Shown piece after piece: positions 14,692-22,572 of a stretch of DNA of 25,210 nucleotides. Source of the stretch: Pseudomonadota bacterium (GTDB taxonomy: Bacteria > Pseudomonadota > Alphaproteobacteria > Sphingomonadales > Sphingomonadaceae); assembly GCA_023390415.1 (NCBI GenBank), contig JAEWCW010000195.1, forward strand, positions 1 to 25,210, written 5' to 3'. Positions within the stretch are counted from its first letter, which is position 1; each line of letters opens with the position of its first letter. The notes beneath the pieces were generated by a model that searched no databases, had not been told where the DNA came from, and was given only the letters and a program-made list of their open reading frames with translations. The position numbers were made by a program, and so were the translations under genes.

Positions 14692-17000
14692 TTGGAGCCG
14701 CGCGGCAGGGTGATGATCACGGCCGTGCCCTCGCCGAGCGCGCTGTGCAGCTCGATCGTGCCGCCATGGGCCTCGACGAACTGCTTGGCGAGCGGAAGGC
14801 CGAGACCGATCGCCGCTTCGGCGCCGTCGCCATCGGCGGTGCGCGTGAAGCGATCGAAGACATGGGGCTGGTCGGCCGGCGCGATGCCGCGGCCGTTGTC
14901 CGAGACGACGATCCGCGCCGCCAACTCATCGCCGTCCGCCTTGAGCAGCACGCGCCCGCCAGCCTCGGTATAGACGAAGGCATTGGCGAGGATGTTGCCG
15001 ATCGCCTGGCCGAGCCGCCGCCGATCGCCCGTGACGGTGCCGACGGTCGCCTCGACCTCGAGCACGAAATCGATGGTCTTGCGCTCGGCGCGCGGGCGGA
15101 ATTCGTGCGCCGCTTCGGTGCACAGATCTGCGATCGCGACATCCTCCTCGGCGAGCAGCAAGCTGCCCGTGTCGCTCTGGGTGAGATCGAGGACGTTATC
15201 GATCAGGACGCCGAGGCGGGCGACGCTTTCGAGAATCGCCGAGACATAGTCGCGCGCCGGCCCAGGGAGCTTCCCGGCATAGCCGCCGGCGAGCATCTCC
15301 GCGAAGCCGCCGATCGAGGTAAGCGGTGTCCGAAGCTCATAGCTGACGTTGGAGACGAAGGCGGTCTTCACCCGGTCGGCCTGCTCAAGCGCGTCGTTCC
15401 GGTCGCGCAGCGCCGCCTCGACCCGGCTGCTGTCGGTGACGTCGAGCATGGTGAAGAGCGCGTTGCCGTCCGGAAGCGGAACGGCCGCAAACTCGAACTC
15501 GCGGCCGTCGGTGAGCGAAAGGCGGCCGGCGCGCTGCTTGCGCTCGACGGTGGCGCTGCGCACCAGCTCGCGGACCAAAGCGGCGTGGGCGGGCACGCGC
15601 AGCTTGGGCGCGATCTGCGGGGTCAGCGTATCGACCCGCGGGTGCGCGGCGAGCTGCTCCTCCTCGAACTCCCACAGCTCCCGAAAGCGGTTGTTCCAGA
15701 GGTGGAGCCGGCCGTCCGCGGCGAAGACGGCGATCGCCTCGAATAGATTGTCGAAGGTCGCGGTGCGGACGCGCAGAAGCGTGTCGCGCGCCGAGGCGAG
15801 CTGGATCTGCTCGGTCCGGTCCTCGAAGATCGCGAGGAGGCCGCCGTCCGGCAGAGGCTGTGCGACGACCCGGAGATGCTTGCCGCCGGGGAGAAGCCAA
15901 TCCTCCTCGACCGCCGCGAGCCCGGCGGTGAACCAGGCCCGACGCTCCTCCTTCCAGTCGGGGAAGTCGCGGACCTCGGGGAGGTTGCCGCTCTCGCGCA
16001 TCGCGTCGATCACCCGGTCGAACTCGGGCCGATCGCCGAGGAAATCGCCGGACAAGGAGAAGAGCCGGCAGAAGGGCTGGTTGTAAAAGATCAGGCTGCG
16101 GTCGCGCCCGAACTGGGCGACCCCCGCGGACAGGCGATCGAGCATGTCGCGCTGGGCGCGGACGAACCGGCTGAGCTCGCCCCGCGCCTGCTCGCGCTCC
16201 TCAACGTCGATTGCAAAGCCCGCGGTTCCGGCCCCGACCGGGACCTCGACCACCTGCATGGTCCGCCGCTCGCCGGCGATGGTGGCCGGAACGGTGCGGA
16301 CGAAGGGATCGCCGAAGCCGGTGGTCGTCGGGGCGCCACCATCCTCGATCAGCTCGATCCCGCTCTGGACGACCTCGGCGGCGTCGGCCGCCTCGACGGC
16401 GCGGACATAAGCGGCGTTGACCATTGCCAGGCGCTGGTCGGGCCCGCGATGCCAGACCGGGAACGGCGCGGCCTCGATCAGGCCGGTCAGCGCCTCGAGC
16501 GCCGCGGCGTGGCGGCCGAGATCGTCGCGAAGGTCCGCTCGCTCGTCCTCGCCCTCGGTGGCGTCGGTCAGCCAGAGCAGCGCGGTGCCGCCCGGCCACG
16601 GCGCCGGCGCCGGGCCGCCCTCGATCCTCAGGATTCGACGCGATCCGGCGGGGCGGAGCGCGTGGACGAAACTGCCGCCTGCCGCCGCCTCGGCGACCGC
16701 TTCGATCAGTGCCGCGGCATCCTCCTCGTCGAAGGTCGCGCGGGCAAGCGCGTCGAACCGCTCCGGCAGCCGGTCGAAGCCGAGCAGGCCGGCGGCGCGC
16801 GCGCCGGCGACGCGGCCGTCCCGCGCCACGATCAAGGCCGTCGCCGGCGATGCGTCGAGCAGGGCCTGGGCCCGATCGATCCCGCGGGTGCCGCCGTCCC
16901 TGCGACGTAGGCCGTAGACGAGGCCCCAGAGCCCGAGCAGCAGCCACGCACCGCTGACGAAGGCGATCGCCGCCACCGCAATCGGGCTCAAGGAAATCAT
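14688..17000 (-). CDS. divL: DivL-like sensor pseudokinase with tyrosine in place of the phospho-histidine
   Basis: A 770-residue histidine-kinase-like protein, almost exactly the size of Caulobacter DivL (769). It has an N-terminal membrane anchor (about 5-30), several PAS-like regions (about 45-145, 170-270, 285-395 and 410-525), then a dimerisation/phosphoacceptor helix and an ATPase domain. In the H-box FVSNVSYELRTPLTSI the phospho-acceptor His is Tyr554 (TAT at 15341-15339). The ATPase domain keeps the N-box (NILANAF, N673), G1 (DNGRGIAP, 701-708) and G2 (GLGLPLAK, 732-739). In Caulobacter DivL, the same His-to-Tyr change makes a regulator that lets DivK~P control the CckA-CtrA cell-cycle phosphorelay. 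It is first in a tightly coupled operon with tsaE, amgK, murU and addB. Upstream 153 bases separate it from a divergent gene. Confidence 0.88.
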   Translation of the reverse strand: MISLSPIAVAAIAFVSGAWLLLGLWGLVYGLRRRDGGTRGIDRAQALLDASPATALIVARDGRVAGARAAGLLGFDRLPERFDALARATFDEEDAAALIEAVAEAAAGGSFVHALRPAGSRRILRIEGGPAPAPWPGGTALLWLTDATEGEDERADLRDDLGRHAAALEALTGLIEAAPFPVWHRGPDQRLAMVNAAYVRAVEAADAAEVVQSGIELIEDGGAPTTTGFGDPFVRTVPATIAGERRTMQVVEVPVGAGTAGFAIDVEEREQARGELSRFVRAQRDMLDRLSAGVAQFGRDRSLIFYNQPFCRLFSLSGDFLGDRPEFDRVIDAMRESGNLPEVRDFPDWKEERRAWFTAGLAAVEEDWLLPGGKHLRVVAQPLPDGGLLAIFEDRTEQIQLASARDTLLRVRTATFDNLFEAIAVFAADGRLHLWNNRFRELWEFEEEQLAAHPRVDTLTPQIAPKLRVPAHAALVRELVRSATVERKQRAGRLSLTDGREFEFAAVPLPDGNALFTMLDVTDSSRVEAALRDRNDALEQADRVKTAFVSNVSYELRTPLTSIGGFAEMLAGGYAGKLPGPARDYVSAILESVARLGVLIDNVLDLTQSDTGSLLLAEEDVAIADLCTEAAHEFRPRAERKTIDFVLEVEATVGTVTGDRRRLGQAIGNILANAFVYTEAGGRVLLKADGDELAARIVVSDNGRGIAPADQPHVFDRFTRTADGDGAEAAIGLGLPLAKQFVEAHGGTIELHSALGEGTAVIITLPRGSK

Positions 17001-17153
17001 CGGCGGCGTGCGGCCCGGTGAAGGCGTGGATGGCGCATAGCCCGACTGTTTAGACGCCGCCGCCGCGCAGCGGAAGCGCTCGCCGCGCGTTTAGCATTCG
17101 GCCCCTTTGCTTCCCCTCCAACGAGGCGCAAAAAGGGAGCCTGGAGGTCGACC

Positions 17154-17543
17154 ATGCGCATTCTCCCATTCCTTGCCCTCGCCTGCGTGGGCTGCGTCCA
17201 ATCGGATGCCGGCATCGACGTCGCGAGCGCGGAGGCCGATACGGCCAGGGCGGTCAGCGGCATGAGCGCCGGCGCGCCGCAAGCCTGCGTCCATCGCAGG
17301 GAACTGAGATCGACCAAAGTAATCGGCGGCGGCGAGGCCTTCCTGTTCGAGGGCCGAAGCGGCACCTCCTATCTCAATCGCCCGCACGGCAGCTGCACCG
17401 GCGGACCGTCCGACACCTTGCGCTTCACCTCCCCCGACGTGCGCATCTGCCAGGGCGACGACGTGCAGATGGTCGGGCCGGGCGGGCTCCGCGGTGGCAG
17501 CTGCACGCTGACCGAATTCGTGCCCTATCGCGCGGCGTCCTGA
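17154..17543 (+). CDS. DUF6491-like exported protein, possible lipoprotein
   Basis: A 129-residue protein with a good ribosome binding site (GGAGGT, five to six bases before ATG 17154). The N-terminus MRILPFLALACVGC is a short hydrophobic signal with Cys at 11 and 14; neither fits the lipobox perfectly, so lipidation is possible but not certain. The mature part has four Cys (45, 81, 99, 117) spaced as in DUF6491 proteins: ACVHRRELRSTKVIGG, YLNRPHGSC, VRICQGDDVQ and SCTLTEFVPY. That family has no known function. It is divergent from divL and converges on the EAL-domain gene, overlapping its end by 19 bases (17525-17543). Confidence 0.75.
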   Translation: MRILPFLALACVGCVQSDAGIDVASAEADTARAVSGMSAGAPQACVHRRELRSTKVIGGGEAFLFEGRSGTSYLNRPHGSCTGGPSDTLRFTSPDVRICQGDDVQMVGPGGLRGGSCTLTEFVPYRAAS

Positions 17544-19561
17544 GCTGCGACCAGCGCGGCGAGATCGTCCGCGGTGACCGGAGGCGCGCAGAGAAAGCCC
17601 TGATAGAGGGTGCAGCCCTCGCGGGCGAGGAGTCCGAGCTGCTCGTCGCTCTCGACTCCTTCCGCGATGACCTCCAGGCCCAATGAGCGCGCCATGTCGA
17701 TGACGCCGCGCACAACGATGCGGTCGCGCGGAGAGCCCGAAATGTCGTCGCTGAGGCGCTTGTCGATCTTGAGATAATCGAGCGGCAACGCCTTCAGATA
17801 GGCGAGGCTCGAATAGCCGGTGCCGAAATCGTCGATGGCGACGCGCAACCCGCCTTCGCGAAGCTCGGCGAGCAGGCGCGCGGCTGCGGCGAGATCCTCG
17901 ATGAGCCCGTCCTCGGTGACCTCGACCGTCAGCCGCGCCGGATCGAAGGCGCTGTCGCCCACCATCGCAAGGAACTGGGCGGCGAAATCAGGGCGCACTA
18001 TATCGGCGGCGGTGATGTTGACCGAGAGGCGCAGGTTCGCGAGCGCCGCGGGCCAGTTTGCCGCCGCCTGGATCGCCTTGCGCTGCACATGGTCGGAGAG
18101 CTGAGCGAGATAGTCCGAGCGCTCGGCGACCCCGAACAGGGTCCCCGCCCCAAGCTCGCCGAGCAGAGGATGGCGCCAGCGGGCCAGTGCCTCGGCACCG
18201 ACGATCGCGCCGCCGGCGATCGAGACCTGGGGCTGGAAGCGGATTTCGACCTGGTCCTGATCGAGCGCGCGCCGGAGATCGACGGCGAGCCGGTCGCCGA
18301 GCGCGCTGTCTTGCTCCGCGCCCTCCTCCAGAACCCTGACCGGCGCATTCTCGGCGGCTCGCGCTTCGGCAAGCGCGGCGCTCGCCCGGCGAAGCAGGCT
18401 GGCGACGTCGTCGCCTGCGGCCGAGGCGACGACCCCCGCGCGGCTTGCAAGGGTTATGGCATGGTCGCCGGACACGAAAGGCCGCGCGATCGCCTCCACC
18501 AGCTGGCCTGCGAGGAATCGCCCCTCGGCGAGGCACGCGGGCGCGGAGAGCAGGATTGCGAATTCGGCGCCCGCGACCCGTGCCACCAGCCGGCGGTGGA
18601 CGTCGGGCTCGACATGGCGCTCGATCCGCCGCGCGACCGCCTGGAGCACGGAATCGCCGGTCGAGCGGCCGAAAGCGGCGTTGATCGCGTCGAACCGACT
18701 GACGGCGACCAGGAGCACGATAATGCCTTCCGGTAAGCGACGCGAGACCCAGCCGCGCGCAGCCGCGCCGTCGGGAAGGCCGGTCAGCGAATCGCGGGTC
18801 GCCCCCGCTCGGCCGAGAGTCTCGGTACGGCCGACCACCGCCTTGCCTGAGCCGGCCAGGCGGACATGGTGGGCCAGACGTCCCTCCTCCGCCCCGCCAT
18901 GCGCGAAGGCGGTCGCCTCGCCGGTCGTGACCAGCCGGTCGACCGCAGCACGGGCCGCCTGCCGCCCCTCGGCGTCCAGCTTCCGGAACAGCTCGAGCAA
19001 GGTCACCCGCCCACCTTCGGCGTCGCCGAGCCCGGCCTTGCGCGCCAGCGCCGCACTCAGCTCGACCGTTCGCGAGCCGGGCTCCCAGCGCCAGGAGCCG
19101 GATTCGGCTTCGTCGATGGCGCGGCGGGCGCCTCCGCCCCCGACGCGCTCCGCATGACGGCGTGCAAAGAGCAGGGCTTGAAGCAATTGCGGTTCGGTGA
19201 ATGGGCTGGCGAGGAAATGGGTGGCGCCCGCCTGCCGAAGCTCGTCGAGCGCGCCTTCGTCGTTGCGCGAGACGAGGACGAGCATCGCGGCGGCATTGGC
19301 CTCGACCGGGTCCCCGAGTGCGCGGACTGCGGCGAGCCCCTCCTCGATCGCGCCGCGGGCATCGACCAAAGCGACCGCCGCGCGCGAGGCTAGGAATCGC
19401 ATCTCGGCATTGGCGGCACGGCGCGCCGCGAGCGGCTGCCAGCCCGCGCTCTCGGCAAGTGCCGAAAGCTCGTCGCGATGACGGAACGAGAGGATGAACA
19501 GAGGCGGCGCCCGGCCGGCGGCTTCCATCTCCTTCACGCCCCCTGCCCAGTTCACACCCAT
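17525..19561 (-). CDS. c-di-GMP phosphodiesterase: receiver-like, PAS-like, degenerate GGDEF and intact EAL domains
   Basis: A 678-residue cytoplasmic protein. Residues 19-135 resemble a response-regulator receiver (VALVD67ARG at the phospho-site position, ATHFLASPFTEPQLLQAL at the end) but the conserved Lys is Ser. Residues 150-245 look PAS-like. The GGDEF domain (255-410) has RVAGAEF at 328-334 in place of GG(D/E)EF and should not make c-di-GMP. The EAL domain (430-670) keeps E457-A-L, SVNIT (513-517), the acidic EVTE (547-550), DDFGTGYSSL (577-586), the lysine of YLKID and AEGVES, so hydrolysis of c-di-GMP is expected. No membrane segment. Start uncertain: ATG 19561 or ATG 19528. It is divergent from NAD kinase. 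Confidence 0.9.
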   Translation of the reverse strand: MGVNWAGGVKEMEAAGRAPPLFILSFRHRDELSALAESAGWQPLAARRAANAEMRFLASRAAVALVDARGAIEEGLAAVRALGDPVEANAAAMLVLVSRNDEGALDELRQAGATHFLASPFTEPQLLQALLFARRHAERVGGGGARRAIDEAESGSWRWEPGSRTVELSAALARKAGLGDAEGGRVTLLELFRKLDAEGRQAARAAVDRLVTTGEATAFAHGGAEEGRLAHHVRLAGSGKAVVGRTETLGRAGATRDSLTGLPDGAAARGWVSRRLPEGIIVLLVAVSRFDAINAAFGRSTGDSVLQAVARRIERHVEPDVHRRLVARVAGAEFAILLSAPACLAEGRFLAGQLVEAIARPFVSGDHAITLASRAGVVASAAGDDVASLLRRASAALAEARAAENAPVRVLEEGAEQDSALGDRLAVDLRRALDQDQVEIRFQPQVSIAGGAIVGAEALARWRHPLLGELGAGTLFGVAERSDYLAQLSDHVQRKAIQAAANWPAALANLRLSVNITAADIVRPDFAAQFLAMVGDSAFDPARLTVEVTEDGLIEDLAAAARLLAELREGGLRVAIDDFGTGYSSLAYLKALPLDYLKIDKRLSDDISGSPRDRIVVRGVIDMARSLGLEVIAEGVESDEQLGLLAREGCTLYQGFLCAPPVTADDLAALVAAQDAAR

Positions 19562-19673
19562 CGTCGCGGTCTACCCCGCGCGCTGGAGCGCGCCAACCGG
19601 GCGGCGCGGGCGCGGCCCAGCGTGGGACAGTCCCCGCTTGCCGCCTCGCCGCCTTCACCCTAGCAAAGCGGGC

Positions 19674-20465
19674 ATGGGCCAGACAGGGGAGAAGGACGCG
19701 CCCGCGATGGCGCTGGTCGCATCGACCGCGAGGGCGGCGATGGCGGCGGAGAAAATGCTGCGCAAGCGCTACCCGTTCGTGCCGATGGAGGAGGCGGAGC
19801 TGGTCATCGCGCTCGGCGGCGACGGCTTCATGCTCCAAACCCTGCACGAGATGCTGGACCGCGACCGGGTCTGCCCGGTCTTCGGCATGAACCGCGGCAC
19901 GGTCGGCTTCCTGATGAACGAGTGGCGGATCGACCGGCTCGCCGAGCGCGTCGCTGCTGCCAAGGCCTTCTCGGTCGCGCCGCTGCACATGATCGCGCGC
20001 CGGGTCGACGGAAGCGAGCAGCGCACCCACGCGATCAACGAAGTCTCCCTGCTCCGCGAGACCAGGCAGACGGCGTGGATCGAAGTATCGGTCAATGGCC
20101 GCGTGGTGCTTCCGGAGCTCGTCTGCGACGGCGTGCTGGCGGCGACCCCGGCCGGATCGACCGCTTACAACCTCTCGGCGCAAGGGCCGATCCTCCCGCT
20201 CAACTCGAAGCTGGTCGCGTTGACCCCGATCAGCCCGTTCCGTCCGCGACGGTGGCGCGGGGCCCTCGTCGCGGACGATGTGAAGATCGGATTTCGGGTG
20301 CTCGATCCGGTCAAGCGGCCAGTTCTGGCAGTCGCCGACCAGCTCGAGGTGCGCGAGGTCGAATCGGTCGAGGTGCAGACGGATCGGAGCCGGGTCCTCA
20401 CCTTGCTGTTCGACCCCGAGCATGCATTGGACGAGCGGATCGCCATGGAGCAGTTCGCGGTCTGA
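19674..20465 (+). CDS. nadK: NAD kinase
   Basis: A 263-residue cytoplasmic enzyme that phosphorylates NAD to NADP. The GGDG motif is LVIALGGDGFMLQTL, followed by PVFGMNRGTVGFLMNE, AINEVSLLR, and the catalytic/NAD-binding block VCDGVLAATPAGSTAYNLSAQGPILP (Gln where many relatives have Gly). The size fits the alphaproteobacterial NadK. Start: ATG 19674 is used; an alternative at ATG 19707 (MALVASTARAAM) has a better ribosome binding site (GGGGAGAAGGA, 10 bases upstream) and would leave room for a leader after a weak -35/-10 pair at about 19638-19666. It is divergent from the EAL gene and followed by tRNA-Asn. Confidence 0.95.
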   Translation: MGQTGEKDAPAMALVASTARAAMAAEKMLRKRYPFVPMEEAELVIALGGDGFMLQTLHEMLDRDRVCPVFGMNRGTVGFLMNEWRIDRLAERVAAAKAFSVAPLHMIARRVDGSEQRTHAINEVSLLRETRQTAWIEVSVNGRVVLPELVCDGVLAATPAGSTAYNLSAQGPILPLNSKLVALTPISPFRPRRWRGALVADDVKIGFRVLDPVKRPVLAVADQLEVREVESVEVQTDRSRVLTLLFDPEHALDERIAMEQFAV

Positions 20466-20483
20466 AAAAGCGTCCGCAACCGC

Positions 20484-20513
20484 TTGCAACCGGCCGAAAC
20501 CCGCTGCTATAGG
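20484..20513 (+). promoter_or_regulatory. Sigma-70-type promoter for tRNA-Asn
   Basis: TTGCAA (20484-20489) and TATAGG (20508-20513) are separated by 18 bases, and the -10 ends 20 bases before the tRNA, which places the transcript start about 10-14 bases upstream of the mature 5' end. A TATAGG -10 in GC-rich context is typical of sphingomonad stable-RNA promoters. Confidence 0.6.
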
Positions 20514-20533
20514 CCCGCTCGCCCAACGGCTGC

Positions 20534-20608
20534 TCCCCGGTAGCTCAGCGGTAGAGCGTTCGACTGTTAATCGAATGGTCGCCTGTTCGAATCAGGCCCG
20601 GGGAGCCA
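20534..20608 (+). tRNA. tRNA-Asn (anticodon GUU)
   Basis: Complete cloverleaf of 75 bases: acceptor TCCCCGG/CCGGGGA, U8-A9, D arm GCTC/GAGC, anticodon stem TTCGA/TCGAA with loop CTGTTAA (anticodon GTT), T arm GCCTG-TTCGAAT-CAGGC, discriminator G and an encoded CCA at 20606-20608. The next gene, on the other strand, ends 13 bases further on. Confidence 0.97.
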
Positions 20609-20621
20609 TTTTCCATCGCCG

Positions 20622-21206
20622 CTACAGTTCCGCCAGCTCCGGCTTGCGCGCGTCATATTCGCGCCTGCGCTCCTCGGTCGCGGTGACCTGGAAGTCGCGC
20701 GGTATCGCCTCCTCGCCGGCGATTCCCCAGGCGGCCTGGACTCCGCGCGGGAAGCCGGACCGCTCCGAATAATCGCGGGTCTCGCCTTTCTTCTCGGTGG
20801 TCTCCGAGGTCAGGGTGAGCGCGGTGACGAGGTCGATCGCGGTGATTCCGAGCACGGCCGCGATCGCCATCGTTCGGTTGCGGTCGCTGCCGTCGCCGGC
20901 ATTGCCGTCCTTCGGCCCCGCCATAAGCGTGGCAAGATCGACGAGGTCGCCGGCGACCCGGCTCCAGATCGCTGGCGCGGGCGTGTCGGACAGCGCCCAG
21001 ATGCCGGACTGGATTTCTCTCAGGCCATAGCCCTGCAAGAGACGCTCGCGCCCTTCGACGCCGGTTGCGCGGGCGACTCGCCCGGGTGCGAACAGCTCGG
21101 CGACGCCCAAGGCGATGCTGAACCAGCCGAGGTTGCGGGCCATCCGGTCCGCGGTGGTGAGGCTGCGGTCGGGCCGCTTGGTCACCAAGGTCGATGCTTC
21201 GTTCAT
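20622..21206 (-). CDS. Membrane protein of unknown function, operon partner of the alcohol dehydrogenase
   Basis: A 194-residue protein with membrane helices at about residues 25-41 and 113-133, and a weaker hydrophobic stretch at about 84-97. The N-terminal block N-L-G-W-F-S-I-A-L-G-V-A-E-L-F-A-P-G-R-V and YGLREIQSGIW, then RVAGDLVDLATLM, recur in sphingomonad and rhizobial proteins sometimes labelled cyclase/dehydrase or DUF4267-like; I would not assign a function. The C-terminal 55 residues are charged and soluble (RDYSERSGFPRG, EERRREYDARKPEL). ATG 21206 has GGAG nine bases upstream and lies 13 bases after the alcohol dehydrogenase stop, so the two are very likely co-transcribed. Confidence 0.8.
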   Translation of the reverse strand: MNEASTLVTKRPDRSLTTADRMARNLGWFSIALGVAELFAPGRVARATGVEGRERLLQGYGLREIQSGIWALSDTPAPAIWSRVAGDLVDLATLMAGPKDGNAGDGSDRNRTMAIAAVLGITAIDLVTALTLTSETTEKKGETRDYSERSGFPRGVQAAWGIAGEEAIPRDFQVTATEERRREYDARKPELAEL

Positions 21207-21219
21207 GTCGACTGGCTCC

Positions 21220-22389
21220 TTAGGGCTTCAGCATCACTTTGATGCAGCTGTCGTTCTTCTGCTCGAACACGCGGTACATGCCGGGCCCTTCGCTGAGATC
21301 GGCCTTGTGGGTGATGACGAAACTGGGATCGATCTCGCCGGCCTCGATCCGGCGGGTGAGGTCGTCGGTCCAGCGCCGGACATGGGTCTGGCCCATGCGG
21401 AAGGTCAGGCCCTTGTTCATCGCCATGCCGAACGGGATCTTGTCGACCAGGCCCGAATAGACCCCGGGGATCGAGAGCACGCCGCCGCCGCGGCAGACGT
21501 AGATCATCTCGCGAAGCACATGGGCGCGGTCGCTGACCATCATCGCCGACTGCTTGACCCGGTCCAGCATCGAATCGACGTGGCTGGAGGCGTGCGCCTC
21601 GAGGCCGACGGCGTCGATGCACTTGTCGGGGCCCTTGCCGTCGGTGAGCTCGTTGAGGCGCTCGAGGACGCTCTCCTCCTCGAAGTTGATCGTGTCGGCG
21701 CCCGCTGCGGCCGACATGCTCAGCCGGTCGCCGAGCCGGTCGATCGAGACGACGCGCTTGGCGCCGAGCAGCACGGCGCTTCGGATCGCCATCTGGCCGA
21801 CCGGGCCGGCGCCCCAAATGGCGACGACGTCGGTGCGCTTGATGTCGGCCTGGACTGCGGCCTGCCAGCCGGTCGGGAAGATGTCGCCGAGGAACAGGGC
21901 CTGCTCGTCGGTGAGCGAATCCGGGATCTTGATGTGGGTCGCGTCGGCGAACGGCACCCTCAGATATTCGGCCTGGCCGCCCTGGTAGCCGCCGGTGAGG
22001 TGGGTGTAGCCGAACAGGCCGGCGGTGCGATGGCCGAAGACCTTGTCGGCGAGCTCGCCGTTTCGGTTCGAGCGCTCGCAGAGCGAGAAATTGCCGCGGC
22101 GGCACTGGTCGCATTCGTCGCAATTGATCGTGAAGGGAATGACGACCCGCTCGCCCTTCCTGAGCTTGCTCACGGCCGAACCGGTCTCGACCACCTCGCC
22201 CATCATCTCGTGGCCCATGACGTCGCCGGGCTTCATCGCTGGAATGTAATTGTGGAACAGGTGAAGATCGGACCCGCAGATCGCGCAGGACGTGACCTTG
22301 ATGATCGCGTCCTTCGGATCCTCGATCGCAGGATCGGGGACGGTGTCGTAGCGCACGTCCATTTTGCCGTGCCAAACCAGGGCTTTCAT
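21220..22389 (-). CDS. Zinc-dependent alcohol dehydrogenase, formaldehyde-dehydrogenase-like
   Basis: A 389-residue medium-chain dehydrogenase. The catalytic zinc ligands are C38 in CAICGSDLH and H60-E61 in GHEMMGEV; the structural zinc lobe has C90, C93, C96 and C104 (INCDECDQCRRGNFSLC). The Rossmann loop is IWGAGPVGQMA followed by VVSIDRLGDRL (Asp favours NAD). The length and sequence resemble glutathione-independent formaldehyde dehydrogenase (FdhA) and related uncharacterised enzymes; the true substrate is unknown. ATG 22389 has GGGAGGA seven bases upstream. The frame stays open for another 270 codons antisense to the hemerythrin gene, which is chance. It heads a two-gene operon and is divergent from the hemerythrin gene. 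Confidence 0.93.
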   Translation of the reverse strand: MKALVWHGKMDVRYDTVPDPAIEDPKDAIIKVTSCAICGSDLHLFHNYIPAMKPGDVMGHEMMGEVVETGSAVSKLRKGERVVIPFTINCDECDQCRRGNFSLCERSNRNGELADKVFGHRTAGLFGYTHLTGGYQGGQAEYLRVPFADATHIKIPDSLTDEQALFLGDIFPTGWQAAVQADIKRTDVVAIWGAGPVGQMAIRSAVLLGAKRVVSIDRLGDRLSMSAAAGADTINFEEESVLERLNELTDGKGPDKCIDAVGLEAHASSHVDSMLDRVKQSAMMVSDRAHVLREMIYVCRGGGVLSIPGVYSGLVDKIPFGMAMNKGLTFRMGQTHVRRWTDDLTRRIEAGEIDPSFVITHKADLSEGPGMYRVFEQKNDSCIKVMLKP

Positions 22390-22516
22390 TGTGGTTCCTC
22401 CCGTTGGGGTGCTCCCTGAACGCCCGTTGGTTGATCCCGGGGCCAGCGGCGCCGGGGCGCCGGTCCGAGCGCCGCCACGCATTGTCGCTGCGCCTCCGAA
22501 CCGACCGCGCCGGGTC

Positions 22517-22541
22517 GGAACATCGATCAAGTCCGGCGGTT
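22517..22541 (+). promoter_or_regulatory. Probable EcfG (general stress sigma factor) promoter for the hemerythrin gene
   Basis: GGAAC (22517-22521) is followed after 16 bases by GGTT (22538-22541). The consensus of the alphaproteobacterial general stress sigma factor EcfG/SigT is GGAAC-N16/17-CGTT, so the -35 is perfect and the -10 has three of four bases. It ends 31 bases before ATG 22573, a sensible leader length. This predicts induction by stress through the PhyR-NepR-EcfG cascade. Confidence 0.6.
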
Positions 22542-22572
22542 GGAATCGCCAAAATCCGAATGGAGGAAAGAG

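Noticed and set aside
17048..17095. Two GTTTAG copies in the divL/DUF6491 intergenic region as a possible operator
   Set aside because: They are only six bases long, their spacing fits no regulator known to me, and they do not match the CtrA consensus.
17988..20489. 833-codon minus-strand frame across NAD kinase and the EAL protein
   Set aside because: It is antisense to NAD kinase and in a shadow frame of the EAL gene, and it shows no family motif.
22393..22397. GGAAC on the minus strand just before the alcohol dehydrogenase as an EcfG -35 element
   Set aside because: It is part of the Shine-Dalgarno region, a few bases from the start codon, too close to be a promoter element.
22447..22462. 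GC palindrome CGGCGCC-GG-GGCGCCG between the dehydrogenase and hemerythrin genes
   Set aside because: A two-base loop is not a good RNA hairpin and such palindromes are common by chance at this GC content; no regulator site is recognised.
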